Shown: positions 18,107 to 25,911 of the stretch, one piece after another | How positions within the stretch are numbered: the first letter of the stretch is position 1 | Layout of the letters: every line of letters starts with the position of its first letter | NCBI RefSeq assembly: GCF_002161175.1 | Contig: NZ_NFMA01000004.1 | Span: forward strand, 1 to 64,000 | Length of the DNA stretch: 64,000 nt | Direction of reading: 5' to 3' | Source of the DNA: Flavonifractor sp. An100 | Lineage (GTDB): Bacteria > Bacillota > Clostridia > Oscillospirales > Oscillospiraceae | Notes under the pieces: generated by a model | The model's database searches: none | Told to the model about the DNA's origin: nothing | What the model saw: the letters and a program-made list of their open reading frames with translations, nothing else | Translations under genes and position numbers: made by a program

Positions 18107-18709
18107 TTAGCAGTTGCCTCCTCCGCACAGGCAATTCAGACACAGCATCGTCGTACAGCAGTCCAGTCCATCGACCGTATTGGTATATCCGTAGGGCCGG
18201 TATCCTCCTCCCCGCTGCTGAAGCATATTCAACGCTTGGCGGTATTCCATATTTCCGGGGTCCATTTGCACGGCCAGAGTATAATTCTGCATGGCCTCGT
18301 CCAGCCATCCTTTTCGGTAGGCAATACTGCCGCTGAGGAAGTACCACTCCCCGTCCTTCTGGGATACCTCATACAAAAGCCGCTCGGCCGTCCCCAGGTC
18401 ACCTGCGTTAATCAGGTTTCTTACCCTGGCATAAGTAGGCGTGGAGGAAGAATAGCTGCTCTGCTGCTGATACCCGCCACCATAGTTGGAACCACTCTGC
18501 TGATAACTGCCGCCTCCGGATGAGCGCTGCTTATTGATCGCCTCGTAGGCCTCGTTGATCTCTTTCATCTTCTCTTCCGCCAGATCAGCTAACGGATTGT
18601 TCTGATAATTGTCCGGGTGATATTTCCGTGCCAACTCCCGGTATGCCTTTTTAATCTCCTCGTCGCTGGCGTTCTGACTCACTCCAAGGACGCTATACGG
18701 ATCTCTCAT
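18107..18709 (-). CDS. J-domain protein with TPR-like region and cysteine-rich tail
   Basis: A canonical J domain (residues 1-65) with HPD at 31-33 should stimulate a DnaK ATPase. A Gly/Ser/Tyr/Gln-rich linker (about 67-95) follows, then a TPR-like helical region (about 97-165, with [16 protein letters not shown]). The C-terminal tail has seven cysteines ([17 protein letters not shown]). The tail could bind metal, be oxidised or associate with membranes. It is not a classical DnaJ, since the zinc-finger and substrate domains are missing. Its start overlaps the stop of the DUF5685 gene, so the two are probably linked in function. Confidence 0.85.
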   Translation of the reverse strand: MRDPYSVLGVSQNASDEEIKKAYRELARKYHPDNYQNNPLADLAEEKMKEINEAYEAINKQRSSGGGSYQQSGSNYGGGYQQQSSYSSSTPTYARVRNLINAGDLGTAERLLYEVSQKDGEWYFLSGSIAYRKGWLDEAMQNYTLAVQMDPGNMEYRQALNMLQQRGGGYRPYGYTNTVDGLDCCTTMLCLNCLCGGGNC

Positions 18710-19572
18710 TGGCGATTACTCCATATCTTTTGTTTTTTTATCTGGGCCCAGCTGCCATCAAACACAGCGCGCTCCACCAATGGGAGGCCCAGGTAAATGA
18801 TATTTTCTAAAATCGGCTTTCGGCAGCCGAACTCTCCCAGCTGCAACGCCGCTCCCATCAACACGCGGGACTGATCCAAGGTCAGGGCCAGAGCGTCATC
18901 GTCCCCTTGAGGTCCATAGCGGACCTGCAACGGATTGTACCTCCCAGCCTTCTTATCCTCCTCCAAATCGTCTCTGGCGTCCACCAGATAGATCCACCGA
19001 CCCAGATGGTAGAGCAGCTGCCCTAAAATCCGCTGCTGCTCCCACCCCTCCGGCACAGCTGCTTGCAGGATCCGTGCAAAGGTATCTGCCGTCCGGTCGA
19101 TGGAAGAACACCGTTCCTCCTCCCGTTGGCTCAGTTCCTCCAAACAGATGCGGGTCATTGCGTCAAATTCCGGCCACTTTTTGGCGGCTTTATGATAGGA
19201 GGGATAAAGCACCCCGGCCAGAGCCCGGGCCGGCATACCACCCACCAAGCCATCATCACGCTGAGAATCCTTCAGCTTCCACCAGGTTAAAATCACACTG
19301 GCATCCGCAGCCCGGTCCAGCGCCAGAGCACTGGGACACATGGGCTTTTTGATCAATGGATTGGCATGACATCTGCCCGAGCAGGGCTGAAACGACTCCT
19401 CTGGTTCCCACAAAAGCAACGCTAGGAAGGTTAGATCATAACTGAGGAACATGGGGGCTACCGGTCCGTAGCGACGCCTCAAGCACCGGCACAGACCACA
19501 GTAGGTCGCCCGGTAGAGATCAAACTCCCCACATTTCAGCTCCTGACGTACAGGCCGAACATATCCAAACAC
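18706..19572 (-). CDS. DUF5685 family protein
   Basis: The 288-aa protein begins [20 protein letters not shown] and has a cysteine-rich N-terminal part (CGLCRC near residue 30, then [16 protein letters not shown]). It is followed by a helical region with [21 protein letters not shown]. These features match DUF5685, found across Clostridia. The C-terminal Asp-rich helix recalls polyprenyl-synthase-like folds, but no function is established. It overlaps the downstream J-domain gene by four bases. Confidence 0.8.
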   Translation of the reverse strand: MFGYVRPVRQELKCGEFDLYRATYCGLCRCLRRRYGPVAPMFLSYDLTFLALLLWEPEESFQPCSGRCHANPLIKKPMCPSALALDRAADASVILTWWKLKDSQRDDGLVGGMPARALAGVLYPSYHKAAKKWPEFDAMTRICLEELSQREEERCSSIDRTADTFARILQAAVPEGWEQQRILGQLLYHLGRWIYLVDARDDLEEDKKAGRYNPLQVRYGPQGDDDALALTLDQSRVLMGAALQLGEFGCRKPILENIIYLGLPLVERAVFDGSWAQIKKQKIWSNRQ

Positions 19573-19583
19573 GCAGGCATCCC

Positions 19584-20006
19584 TCAGGCAAGAAACTTTA
19601 AAATTCGAAATTCAGGGGCCTTACTCTGCGTCATAGCCCGATTCATCAGGAATGCGGGAATAAAGCCAGCTGCCAGGCCCAACACTCCAGTCCCCAGGGC
19701 TGCAATTTCACTTAACTGTAGCAGACTCTGCCCCAGTACATAGCCCGCTCCCAGCCCCACACAGGGCAGCAGAAATACCAGCACCGAGACGCCGATATTA
19801 TGTCCCACCGAAGGCTCTACCTCCACATGGTCCCCGGGCTTTGCACCAATGGGATTACTAGCCAGGGCCAAAATCTCATCCTTCGGCTTTTGAGAACAGC
19901 CCTCACAGGAACCATCACAGTGAAGTCCGCACTCCATCTGGCGCAGCAGAGATACTTGAGCCACTCCGTCCTTCATTATTTTTTTTACAATTGCGTTTTG
20001 AACCAT
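19584..20006 (-). CDS. RseC/MucC-family SoxR-reducing-type membrane protein
   Basis: The family includes RseC, linked to SoxR reduction and envelope stress; in Clostridia it often accompanies electron-transfer genes. The 140-aa protein has an N-terminal cysteine cluster (CGLHCDGSCEGC, able to hold a metal cluster) and two hydrophobic segments (about 72-93 and 100-122). No rnf genes are adjacent here. It sits between cdaR and DUF5685 in the same direction. Confidence 0.8.
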   Translation of the reverse strand: MVQNAIVKKIMKDGVAQVSLLRQMECGLHCDGSCEGCSQKPKDEILALASNPIGAKPGDHVEVEPSVGHNIGVSVLVFLLPCVGLGAGYVLGQSLLQLSEIAALGTGVLGLAAGFIPAFLMNRAMTQSKAPEFRILKFLA

Positions 20007-20038
20007 GGTTTTGCCTCCGAATCAATCTGAACCCTTTG

Positions 20039-21271
20039 TCAGCGGCTGACATTGACGCTGATGGAATACTCTCCGATCACCCCTACCGTACTGCTGGTGT
20101 CCAAGTACACCTTAGCCATGACGGAATAGGTGCCAACAGAGGTATAATTGGATACATCTGCCACAATGCGCAGCTGGCTGGCGTCAATGTTGGTCAGATC
20201 CTCCTCTTTTCCGCGGATAAAAACAGTCCGACTTTGCGTTGCCGAGGTGACCGTATATCCCTCCGGTTTATTAATCAGGCTAATATTGGTGACATCCAGG
20301 GCCCGGGTTGCCAGGCCGTTCACTGTCACAGTAACGGTCACTGAGGTGATTCCACTCACATTTTCCAGGTTGGGACTGAGATCAACGGGGAACGTAAAGG
20401 TATTGGAGCCAATCACCTTAGACAGATCAATACTGCCCAAGGACAGCTCTGTCAAGTCGCTGATGTCCTCCTTTGCTCCAGCAACCGTGATGGTATCATA
20501 ATCAAACTCATATGTGATATCATCCTCTGTCGCCCCACCGCCGGGAATAAACTCCACAGTAAGCGGTATTTCTTTCAGCACCACCACAGGCACCACTACA
20601 TAAGCCGTCTCCGAATCCAGCGTCACGTCTAAGTCAGTCAGCACATTGCCTTCCGAATCCAATAAGGTAAGGGGCAGATCTCCGGAAAATTGCTCGTCCA
20701 GCTCCTCATCCTCCAAAATGGCCACTACCTTAGCCACCTGGCTGACCTGCTCCATCGAACCGCTGACCACCACAGTCTCCGGACTGATCGCCGGCGTACC
20801 TGCCTGATAGCCATCGGCCACCTTCCCCTTCAGCTGGAACTCCACCGGGAAGGTGCTGGTATAAAGTTTATCCACTGTGACCGTGATCATATCCGGTTTT
20901 TGATCAATAGGATTCACATTCTCTGGATTGACATTCAATGGATAATTGATCTTATAAGTGAGTTTATTTTCTCCCTCCACACACTTAGATACATCAATAG
21001 TAACCGAAATATCCTCCCGGTTGCGCACTAAGCTGTTAATCACACTGGTAGCTGCCTGAAACCGAACACTGACCGTCTCCGAAGACAGGTCCGATACCGT
21101 TAGATTCTGACGGGTCAGCACCGTGCTTCCTGTGATTTCCACCGGAATATTGTTGATCCAAGTGGAGTCCGCCGGATCAAGGTCGGTCCGGACATAAAAC
21201 CAAAACAACACCGCCAGAACGACCGACATCAAAACATAACTCCACTTGCTCTCTCCAAGTCGCTTCATCAT
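20039..21271 (-). CDS. cdaR: CdaR, YbbR-domain regulator of diadenylate cyclase
   Basis: CdaR is a membrane-anchored extracytoplasmic protein that modulates CdaA and thus c-di-AMP. The 410-aa protein has an N-terminal membrane anchor (about 10-28, SYVLMSVVLAVLFWFYV) and three to four YbbR-type beta repeats rich in Val/Thr. Its ATG overlaps the cdaA stop by four bases, the usual arrangement. glmM, often the third gene of this operon, is instead at 52187-53545. Confidence 0.93.
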   Translation of the reverse strand: MMKRLGESKWSYVLMSVVLAVLFWFYVRTDLDPADSTWINNIPVEITGSTVLTRQNLTVSDLSSETVSVRFQAATSVINSLVRNREDISVTIDVSKCVEGENKLTYKINYPLNVNPENVNPIDQKPDMITVTVDKLYTSTFPVEFQLKGKVADGYQAGTPAISPETVVVSGSMEQVSQVAKVVAILEDEELDEQFSGDLPLTLLDSEGNVLTDLDVTLDSETAYVVVPVVVLKEIPLTVEFIPGGGATEDDITYEFDYDTITVAGAKEDISDLTELSLGSIDLSKVIGSNTFTFPVDLSPNLENVSGITSVTVTVTVNGLATRALDVTNISLINKPEGYTVTSATQSRTVFIRGKEEDLTNIDASQLRIVADVSNYTSVGTYSVMAKVYLDTSSTVGVIGEYSISVNVSR

Positions 21272-22149
21272 GGCTGGTCGTCCTCCTTCTTGTTCCGACC
21301 TAAGACCCAGTTCAGCAAGGGAATTTGCGACACCTTGCCCTCATCCTGCACATCGTTGAGCAGTTCATTGCGCAGCAGACGCTCCAAAGTCTCCGGAGCC
21401 AGATGCCGCTTCAGCATCCCGCCCACTGCCGCGGAAATGGAGCCGGTCTCCTCCGAGACAATTACAACCACCGCATCCGAGTGCTCGCTCATACCGATGC
21501 CTGCACGATGGCGCATGCCCAGGTCTCGGCTTAAATTTACATTTCCGGAAAGAGGAAGCATACACCCTGCCCCCACAATTCGCCCATCCCGAACAATTAC
21601 CGCTCCATCATGAAGAGGGGCTTTATTCCAGAAAATATTTTTCAGCAGCTCACTGGATACTGCACAGTCCAGTGCTGTCCCCGTTTTAATCACATCATCC
21701 AACAAATTTTGGCGTTCAAATACCATCAGCGCCCCTACCTTGTCCCTGGACATGTCGGTATAAGCCTCTGTGGTTTGGGCGATGGCCACCTCCATATCTG
21801 CCGCCGTAGTCTTACTGGAGGCAAACACCAGCCCCAGGCGGCTGCTGCCCATCCGCTCCAAAAAACGGCGGATTTCCGGCTGAAACAGAATAACCAAACC
21901 TAAAATACCATATTCCACCACTTTATTCAGTAAGAAGCTGGTAGCAGTCAGGGGAATAGCGGAAGAAATCGCCATAGCAAACAGCAAAATCAGGATGCCC
22001 CGTAAAACCCGTCCCGAACTGGTTTTCCGCAGCATCCAAAGGATTTTATAGATCACGAGAGATAGGATGGCAATATCCAACAAATCAGCTATTTGCAGCC
22101 GGATCACCGAAAAAAATGCCTGCGCCACATACTGCACCGCTTCCTGCAT
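21268..22149 (-). CDS. cdaA: Diadenylate cyclase CdaA
   Basis: CdaA makes c-di-AMP from two ATP, controlling potassium and osmolyte uptake and wall homeostasis. The 293-aa protein has three N-terminal membrane helices (about 12-90) and a DAC domain with DGAVIVRDGRI and RHRAGIGMSEHSDA, the catalytic DGA and RHR motifs. The ATG at 22149 is chosen because GAGAGGTGAC precedes it. The strong promoter at 22217-22245 drives it and probably much of the downstream run. Confidence 0.95.
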   Translation of the reverse strand: MQEAVQYVAQAFFSVIRLQIADLLDIAILSLVIYKILWMLRKTSSGRVLRGILILLFAMAISSAIPLTATSFLLNKVVEYGILGLVILFQPEIRRFLERMGSSRLGLVFASSKTTAADMEVAIAQTTEAYTDMSRDKVGALMVFERQNLLDDVIKTGTALDCAVSSELLKNIFWNKAPLHDGAVIVRDGRIVGAGCMLPLSGNVNLSRDLGMRHRAGIGMSEHSDAVVVIVSEETGSISAAVGGMLKRHLAPETLERLLRNELLNDVQDEGKVSQIPLLNWVLGRNKKEDDQP

Positions 22150-22216
22150 ATTGGCCGTCACCTCTCCCTGCTTTCTTAAGAACCCACGCTTCTGTTTGCC
22201 CGGTCCATTACATGTT

Positions 22217-22245
22217 ATTATACGATATTCCACCAGGAATGGCAA
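22217..22245 (-). promoter_or_regulatory. Strong sigma-A promoter of cdaA
   Basis: On the minus strand TTGCCA (22240-22245), a 17-bp spacer and a perfect TATAAT (22217-22222) lie about 68 bases before the cdaA start. No equally good promoter was noticed further down the run. Confidence 0.8.
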
Positions 22246-22343
22246 CACGAAAGCGTTGACCGCTCATGAAATTTTCATAAATTTTTTCAAAAAAGTTCTC
22301 CATATCAGTCAATTCCCGGCCCCAGTCCTATGCTCTGCAATAA

Positions 22344-22384
22344 ATTGGGGAGGAAAGGAACCCACAGTCCCTTTTCTCCCCAAT
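22344..22384 (-). terminator. Terminator after the cysteine-desulfurase-like gene
   Basis: A long stem joining ATTGGGGAGAAAAGG with its near-complement is followed on the minus strand by TTATTG. The T-run is moderate. Confidence 0.6.
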
Positions 22385-22396
22385 CGTCCGTCTATT

Positions 22397-23521
22397 TTAT
22401 GCTTTAGACAAAGTTTTCAGAACCCGCAGGAACTGTTGGATTTCCTGGTGGGTATTAAAATCAGACACACTGGCTCTCAGGGTACCGGTGTCCAATGTCC
22501 CCGCGGTCTTATGAGCCAAGGGTGCACAGTGAAGGCCGGCTCGCAGAGCAAATCCACGATCCCCCAGCTTTTCTCCCAATTCCTCACAGTCTTGCCCCTC
22601 AAAACGAAGAGACAGCACTCCCGCTTGCGCCAAGGGATTCTCCGCCAGGTATATTTGCAGTCCAGGAATTTGGGAGGCTCCTACTCCCATTTGCCGAATC
22701 AATGACCGCTCATGGGCTGCAATGGCCTCAACTCCCCGACGCTTGATATACCGTAGCCCCTCCAGCAGCCCCGCAATCCCCGCAATATTATGGGTACCTG
22801 CCTCCAGACGGTCTGGTAAAAACTCCGGCATTTCCTGGCGAATGGATTCGCTTCCCGTTCCCCCCTCCAGCAGCGGACTTGCATCCGCCGAGCACAGCAG
22901 CAATCCGGTCCCCTGGGGGCCATAGAGGCCTTTATGACCCGGCATAGCCAAAAAAGCAGCCCCTAGCGCCTGGGCATCCAAGGGCAGACAGCCCGCCGAC
23001 TGGGACACATCCAAAATCAGGGGCACCTGATAGGAACGGCACAACTGGGCAATCTGTTCTACTGGCAGAATAAAGCCAAACACATTGGAAACATGGGTAC
23101 AGATTGCCACATCGACGCCCCGCTCCAGCTCTGTACGAAAGGCCCGAACTGCGGCCTGCTGATCAAACAGAGGGCTGCTGGCAACGCGAATGTCCACATT
23201 TGGGATCGCGTGCAGGGGACGGGTCACCGCATTGTGCTCGTATCCTGAGATTACCACCCGGCTTCCCGGATGGACCAGGGACTTAATGGCAATGTTCAAA
23301 CCATGGGTAGCGTTGAAGGTGAATACCACCTGCTCCGGATCCGGCACATGGAACAGCTCCGCAGCTAGCTCCCGGCAGGCAAATGCTACCTGCGCCGCTG
23401 CCACAGCTGGCGGATGTCCTCCCCTGCCTGGACTGGCATAGCGATGTATCGCCCGGGCACTGGCCCGGGCAACGGCAGGTGGCTTTTGTAGTGTGGTGGC
23501 TGCACTGTCGAGATAGATCAC
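22397..23521 (-). CDS. Aminotransferase class V, cysteine desulfurase/selenocysteine lyase-like
   Basis: Enzymes of this fold are PLP-dependent and release sulfur or selenium from cysteine or selenocysteine as a persulfide or selenide. The 374-aa protein begins at GTG 23521 (preceded by AGGAGGTGGAACT) with IYLDSAATT. It shows the PLP lysine in MPGHKGLYGPQGTG, FNATHGLNIA, and the catalytic cysteine in RAGLHCAPLAH. The start overlaps the end of the DUF3343 gene (GTGA), so the two are translationally coupled. Whether it serves general iron-sulfur assembly or selenium supply cannot be told from sequence alone. Confidence 0.88.
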   Translation of the reverse strand: MIYLDSAATTLQKPPAVARASARAIHRYASPGRGGHPPAVAAAQVAFACRELAAELFHVPDPEQVVFTFNATHGLNIAIKSLVHPGSRVVISGYEHNAVTRPLHAIPNVDIRVASSPLFDQQAAVRAFRTELERGVDVAICTHVSNVFGFILPVEQIAQLCRSYQVPLILDVSQSAGCLPLDAQALGAAFLAMPGHKGLYGPQGTGLLLCSADASPLLEGGTGSESIRQEMPEFLPDRLEAGTHNIAGIAGLLEGLRYIKRRGVEAIAAHERSLIRQMGVGASQIPGLQIYLAENPLAQAGVLSLRFEGQDCEELGEKLGDRGFALRAGLHCAPLAHKTAGTLDTGTLRASVSDFNTHQEIQQFLRVLKTLSKA

Positions 23522-23772
23522 AGTTCCACCTCCTGATAGCTTCCGTCCCCTGCGGTGATATAAATTCGCTTTGGCGTCAACCCTACCCGCTGCAGAATCC
23601 GAAGGGCGTCCGGCAGGCTGCGCTGAGATATCTTGACGGAATGGCTGCACCCCTCCCCCGCAATGCTCTTGGGGGAACGCAGGGTGTGGGCTGTGATGCC
23701 CGCCCGCTCCAACGCGGCTGCGGTCCGCTGGGCATACGTCAGGGAGCGGCATACGATGAGATAATAGAGCAT
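23518..23772 (-). CDS. DUF3343 protein, Se/S-carrier-like
   Basis: DUF3343 proteins are small and described as putative selenium or sulfur carriers. This 84-aa protein starts at ATG 23772 after AAGGAACCGAGCC. It has a beta-alpha fold with a single conserved-position cysteine in GEGCSHSVKI and another early cysteine in LIVCRS. The neighbouring desulfurase-like enzyme could load the cysteine. A candidate structured leader lies upstream at 23791-23886. Confidence 0.75.
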   Translation of the reverse strand: MLYYLIVCRSLTYAQRTAAALERAGITAHTLRSPKSIAGEGCSHSVKISQRSLPDALRILQRVGLTPKRIYITAGDGSYQEVEL

Positions 23773-23790
23773 GGCTCGGTTCCTTTCTTG

Positions 23791-23886
23791 GGGTGACAGT
23801 TTGGCCTGTGCAACGGGCACAGTGCCTGAGAGAGACGCTACATCTCTCTGCATCAGTTTATGCGGCATGCTGTCCCCACGTCACCC
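23791..23886 (-). ncRNA. Candidate structured leader RNA upstream of the DUF3343 gene
   Basis: On the minus strand GGGTGAC (23880-23886) can pair with GTCACCC (23791-23797), closing a roughly 96-nt element. Inside are three hairpins: GCAT/ATGC (23850-23863), AGAGAGA/TCTCTCT with a 7-nt loop (23829-23849) and CTGTGC/GCACAG with a 5-nt loop (23806-23822). The element ends five bases before the gene's ribosome-binding site. It matches no riboswitch class that I know. Function, if any, is unproven. Confidence 0.4.
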
Positions 23887-23913
23887 AGCTCACGTCTTCC
23901 CTTCCCAAGGCAC

Positions 23914-23943
23914 AAAAAGGCGGAGACCATTCCGGTCTCCGCC
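23914..23943 (-). terminator. Terminator after ispF
   Basis: A 10-bp perfect stem, GGCGGAGACC with GGTCTCCGCC, is followed on the minus strand by TTTTTG. Only about 28 bases separate it from the candidate leader of the next gene. Confidence 0.9.
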
Positions 23944-23954
23944 TCTATGCGTGA

Positions 23955-24434
23955 TTATTTCTCTTTCTCCAACAGACATACCGCATGGGCAGCCATACCC
24001 TCTCCTGAGCCAGTAAATCCAAGTCCCTCCTCTGTGGTTGCCTTTACGTTTACCTGCTCCAAGGTTATTCCCATCCCCGCAGCCAGCCGCTCCCGCATCT
24101 GCGGAATGTAACCAGCCAGCTTCGGTCGTTGGGCCAGGATGGTGGCGTCCACATTTTCCACCCTCCATCCCTCTTTTTTCAGCAGAGCTGTCACATGCTC
24201 CAGCAGCTTCAAGCTATCCGCCCCGGCATAGGCGGGATCTGTATCCGGAAAATGCCTGCCAATATCCCCCAAAGCAGCCGCACCCAGCAGCGCGTCCATC
24301 ACCGCATGGGTCAGAACATCCGCATCGGAATGCCCCAGCAGACCTCGCTCATAGGGAATTTCAACCCCTCCCAGAATCAGGCGGCGGTCTGGAACCAGCT
24401 TATGTACATCATACCCATGTCCAACCCGTATCAC
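23955..24434 (-). CDS. ispF: 2-C-methyl-D-erythritol 2,4-cyclodiphosphate synthase
   Basis: IspF catalyses the fifth step of the MEP isoprenoid pathway. The 159-aa protein has the zinc ligands in GYDVHKL and [18 protein letters not shown], and the C-terminal [16 protein letters not shown]. Its start overlaps the ispD stop by four bases. Length is typical. Confidence 0.97.
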   Translation of the reverse strand: MIRVGHGYDVHKLVPDRRLILGGVEIPYERGLLGHSDADVLTHAVMDALLGAAALGDIGRHFPDTDPAYAGADSLKLLEHVTALLKKEGWRVENVDATILAQRPKLAGYIPQMRERLAAGMGITLEQVNVKATTEEGLGFTGSGEGMAAHAVCLLEKEK

Positions 24435-25165
24435 AGCTCTCCCCGTCCTCTCTGTTCCAAAATTGCCTCGCCCAGCAGCAAATCAAAGGGCGTTGTAACC
24501 TTGATGTTTTCCCGGCTGCCGGTGGTGAGAGACACCGGCAGCCCCAGGCGCTCTACCGCAGCACAGTCATCGGTCAATTCTTCCTTATCTGCCACCGCCT
24601 TCTCCACAGCGGCTCGAATTAGGCCCGTTTCAAATACCTGGGGCGTTTGTACCGCCCACAGGCAGGAGCGGTCCACGGTCTCCACTGTCTTTCCATTTTC
24701 CGCCCGCTTGATGGTATCCGTAATGGGAATCGCCGGAGCAGCTGCCCCTGTCTGGACCGCCCGCTGGATCGTTTCCTCCAAAATGGCCTGGGTCACCAGA
24801 GGCCGGGCTCCATCATGAATGGCAATCAGCTGTGCCTCTTCCCGCACCTCCCGCAGACCAGCCAAAACGGAATGGATTCGCTCTGCCCCTCCGGTTACCA
24901 CCTTACTTACCTTGGTAATGCCGTATTCCCGGCACAGACGGCTGACCTCCACCAACAGGTCCTGACGCGTCACCACCACGGTCTCTTGGACCAAAGGACA
25001 ATCCTCAAACGCAAGAAGTGTGTGGACCAAAATAGGCAGTTCGCCCAATGGAGCCATGACCTTATCAATCCCCTCCATTCGCCGCGCGCTACCAGCCGCT
25101 ACCACCACAGCAGAACAGGCCGTAGGCGTCTGCTTTTTTTGAAAGAACGAACGTAAACCTGCCAT
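24431..25165 (-). CDS. ispD: 2-C-methyl-D-erythritol 4-phosphate cytidylyltransferase
   Basis: IspD transfers CMP to MEP, the third step of the pathway. The 244-aa protein has the nucleotide-binding [13 protein letters not shown] and the conserved HDGARPLVT, with a short N-terminal extension ([15 protein letters not shown]) before the fold. With ispF and ispH in this window, three MEP-pathway genes are close together. Confidence 0.96.
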   Translation of the reverse strand: MAGLRSFFQKKQTPTACSAVVVAAGSARRMEGIDKVMAPLGELPILVHTLLAFEDCPLVQETVVVTRQDLLVEVSRLCREYGITKVSKVVTGGAERIHSVLAGLREVREEAQLIAIHDGARPLVTQAILEETIQRAVQTGAAAPAIPITDTIKRAENGKTVETVDRSCLWAVQTPQVFETGLIRAAVEKAVADKEELTDDCAAVERLGLPVSLTTGSRENIKVTTPFDLLLGEAILEQRGRGEL

Positions 25166-25201
25166 AGGGTTTCCTCCGATTTTATGTTATGGGAAAGGGC
25201 G

Positions 25202-25231
25202 AAAATCAAAAGGAGCCGATCCGGCTCCTTT
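25202..25231 (-). terminator. Terminator after carD
   Basis: The stem AAAGGAGCCG/CGGCTCCTTT (25209-25231) is followed on the minus strand by TTTTGATTTTC. Confidence 0.85.
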
Positions 25232-25256
25232 CAATGGTCCAACCTGGAATGGACAC

Positions 25257-25736
25257 TCAGGCCAAAGCAGTATCCAGCTGCCGCTCCACGTCCTCATAGC
25301 TTAGACTCTGAGAGAGCACCAGTTCCGAAATCAAAATTTGTCTGGCTGCCAGGAGCATCTTCCGTTCCCCTGTCGACAGTCCCCGTTTGGATTCCCGCAT
25401 GGTCAGTCCCTTGATCACCCGGGCAACCTCCAACAGGTCGCCGCTTTTCAGCCGCTCCAAATTTTCCCGGTAGCGGTGGTTCCAATTGGTGGTCATCTCA
25501 ACCTGAATCCCGGGAATGGCCGCCAACAGCTGTCCGGCCTGATCCTGGTTCATAATGGGCCGCACGCCAATTTCCTCGCTGCCTTCGGTGGGGATCATAA
25601 CTACCATAGAACGCTTTGGGAGCTTCATGATATAGTATTCCCGCACCACTCCGTCCACTTTCTTCTGTACCACACTCTCCAGCACCCCAGCACCATACAT
25701 GGGATGCACCACCTTATCCCCAATTTGGAACGGCAT
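25257..25736 (-). CDS. CarD/CdnL-family RNA polymerase-binding regulator
   Basis: CarD-family proteins bind RNA polymerase beta through a Tudor-like domain and stabilise open complexes at promoters, including rRNA promoters. The 159-aa protein has the N-terminal FQIGDKVVHPMYGAGVLE and a helical C-terminal DNA-binding half (RWRHRYRENLERL-type region at about 85-100). ATG 25736 follows GGAGGTGCCAA. It has its own strong extended -10 promoter and terminator, so it is monocistronic. Confidence 0.92.
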   Translation of the reverse strand: MPFQIGDKVVHPMYGAGVLESVVQKKVDGVVREYYIMKLPKRSMVVMIPTEGSEEIGVRPIMNQDQAGQLLAAIPGIQVEMTTNWNHRYRENLERLKSGDLLEVARVIKGLTMRESKRGLSTGERKMLLAARQILISELVLSQSLSYEDVERQLDTALA

Positions 25737-25785
25737 TTGGCACCTCCAGTCCACAACGGCCCATTCTCACCTTAATTTTAATTTT

Positions 25786-25813
25786 ATTATAGCATGGAAT
25801 TACCTGGATGCAA
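25786..25813 (-). promoter_or_regulatory. Strong sigma-A promoter of carD
   Basis: On the minus strand TTGCAT (25808-25813), a 16-bp spacer and a perfect extended -10 TGCTATAAT (hexamer 25786-25791). Confidence 0.75.
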
Positions 25814-25863
25814 GGGAAAACACCCGATTTTACAGAATTTCGCCTTAAATTTCATGGTTTTTA

Positions 25864-25894
25864 TAAAAAATACCCCGCCGCAAATGCGGCGGGG
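25864..25894 (-). terminator. Terminator after the ispH-rpsA fusion
   Basis: A perfect 9-bp stem CCCCGCCGC/GCGGCGGGG (25873-25894) is followed on the minus strand by TATTTTTTAT. Confidence 0.92.
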
Positions 25895-25911
25895 TAAACT
25901 GGATTGTTGGA

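Noticed and set aside
23791-23886. Leader as a TPP, SAM, FMN, lysine, glycine, THF or ZTP riboswitch
   Set aside because: None of the conserved core sequences of these classes that I know was found in the minus-strand sequence.
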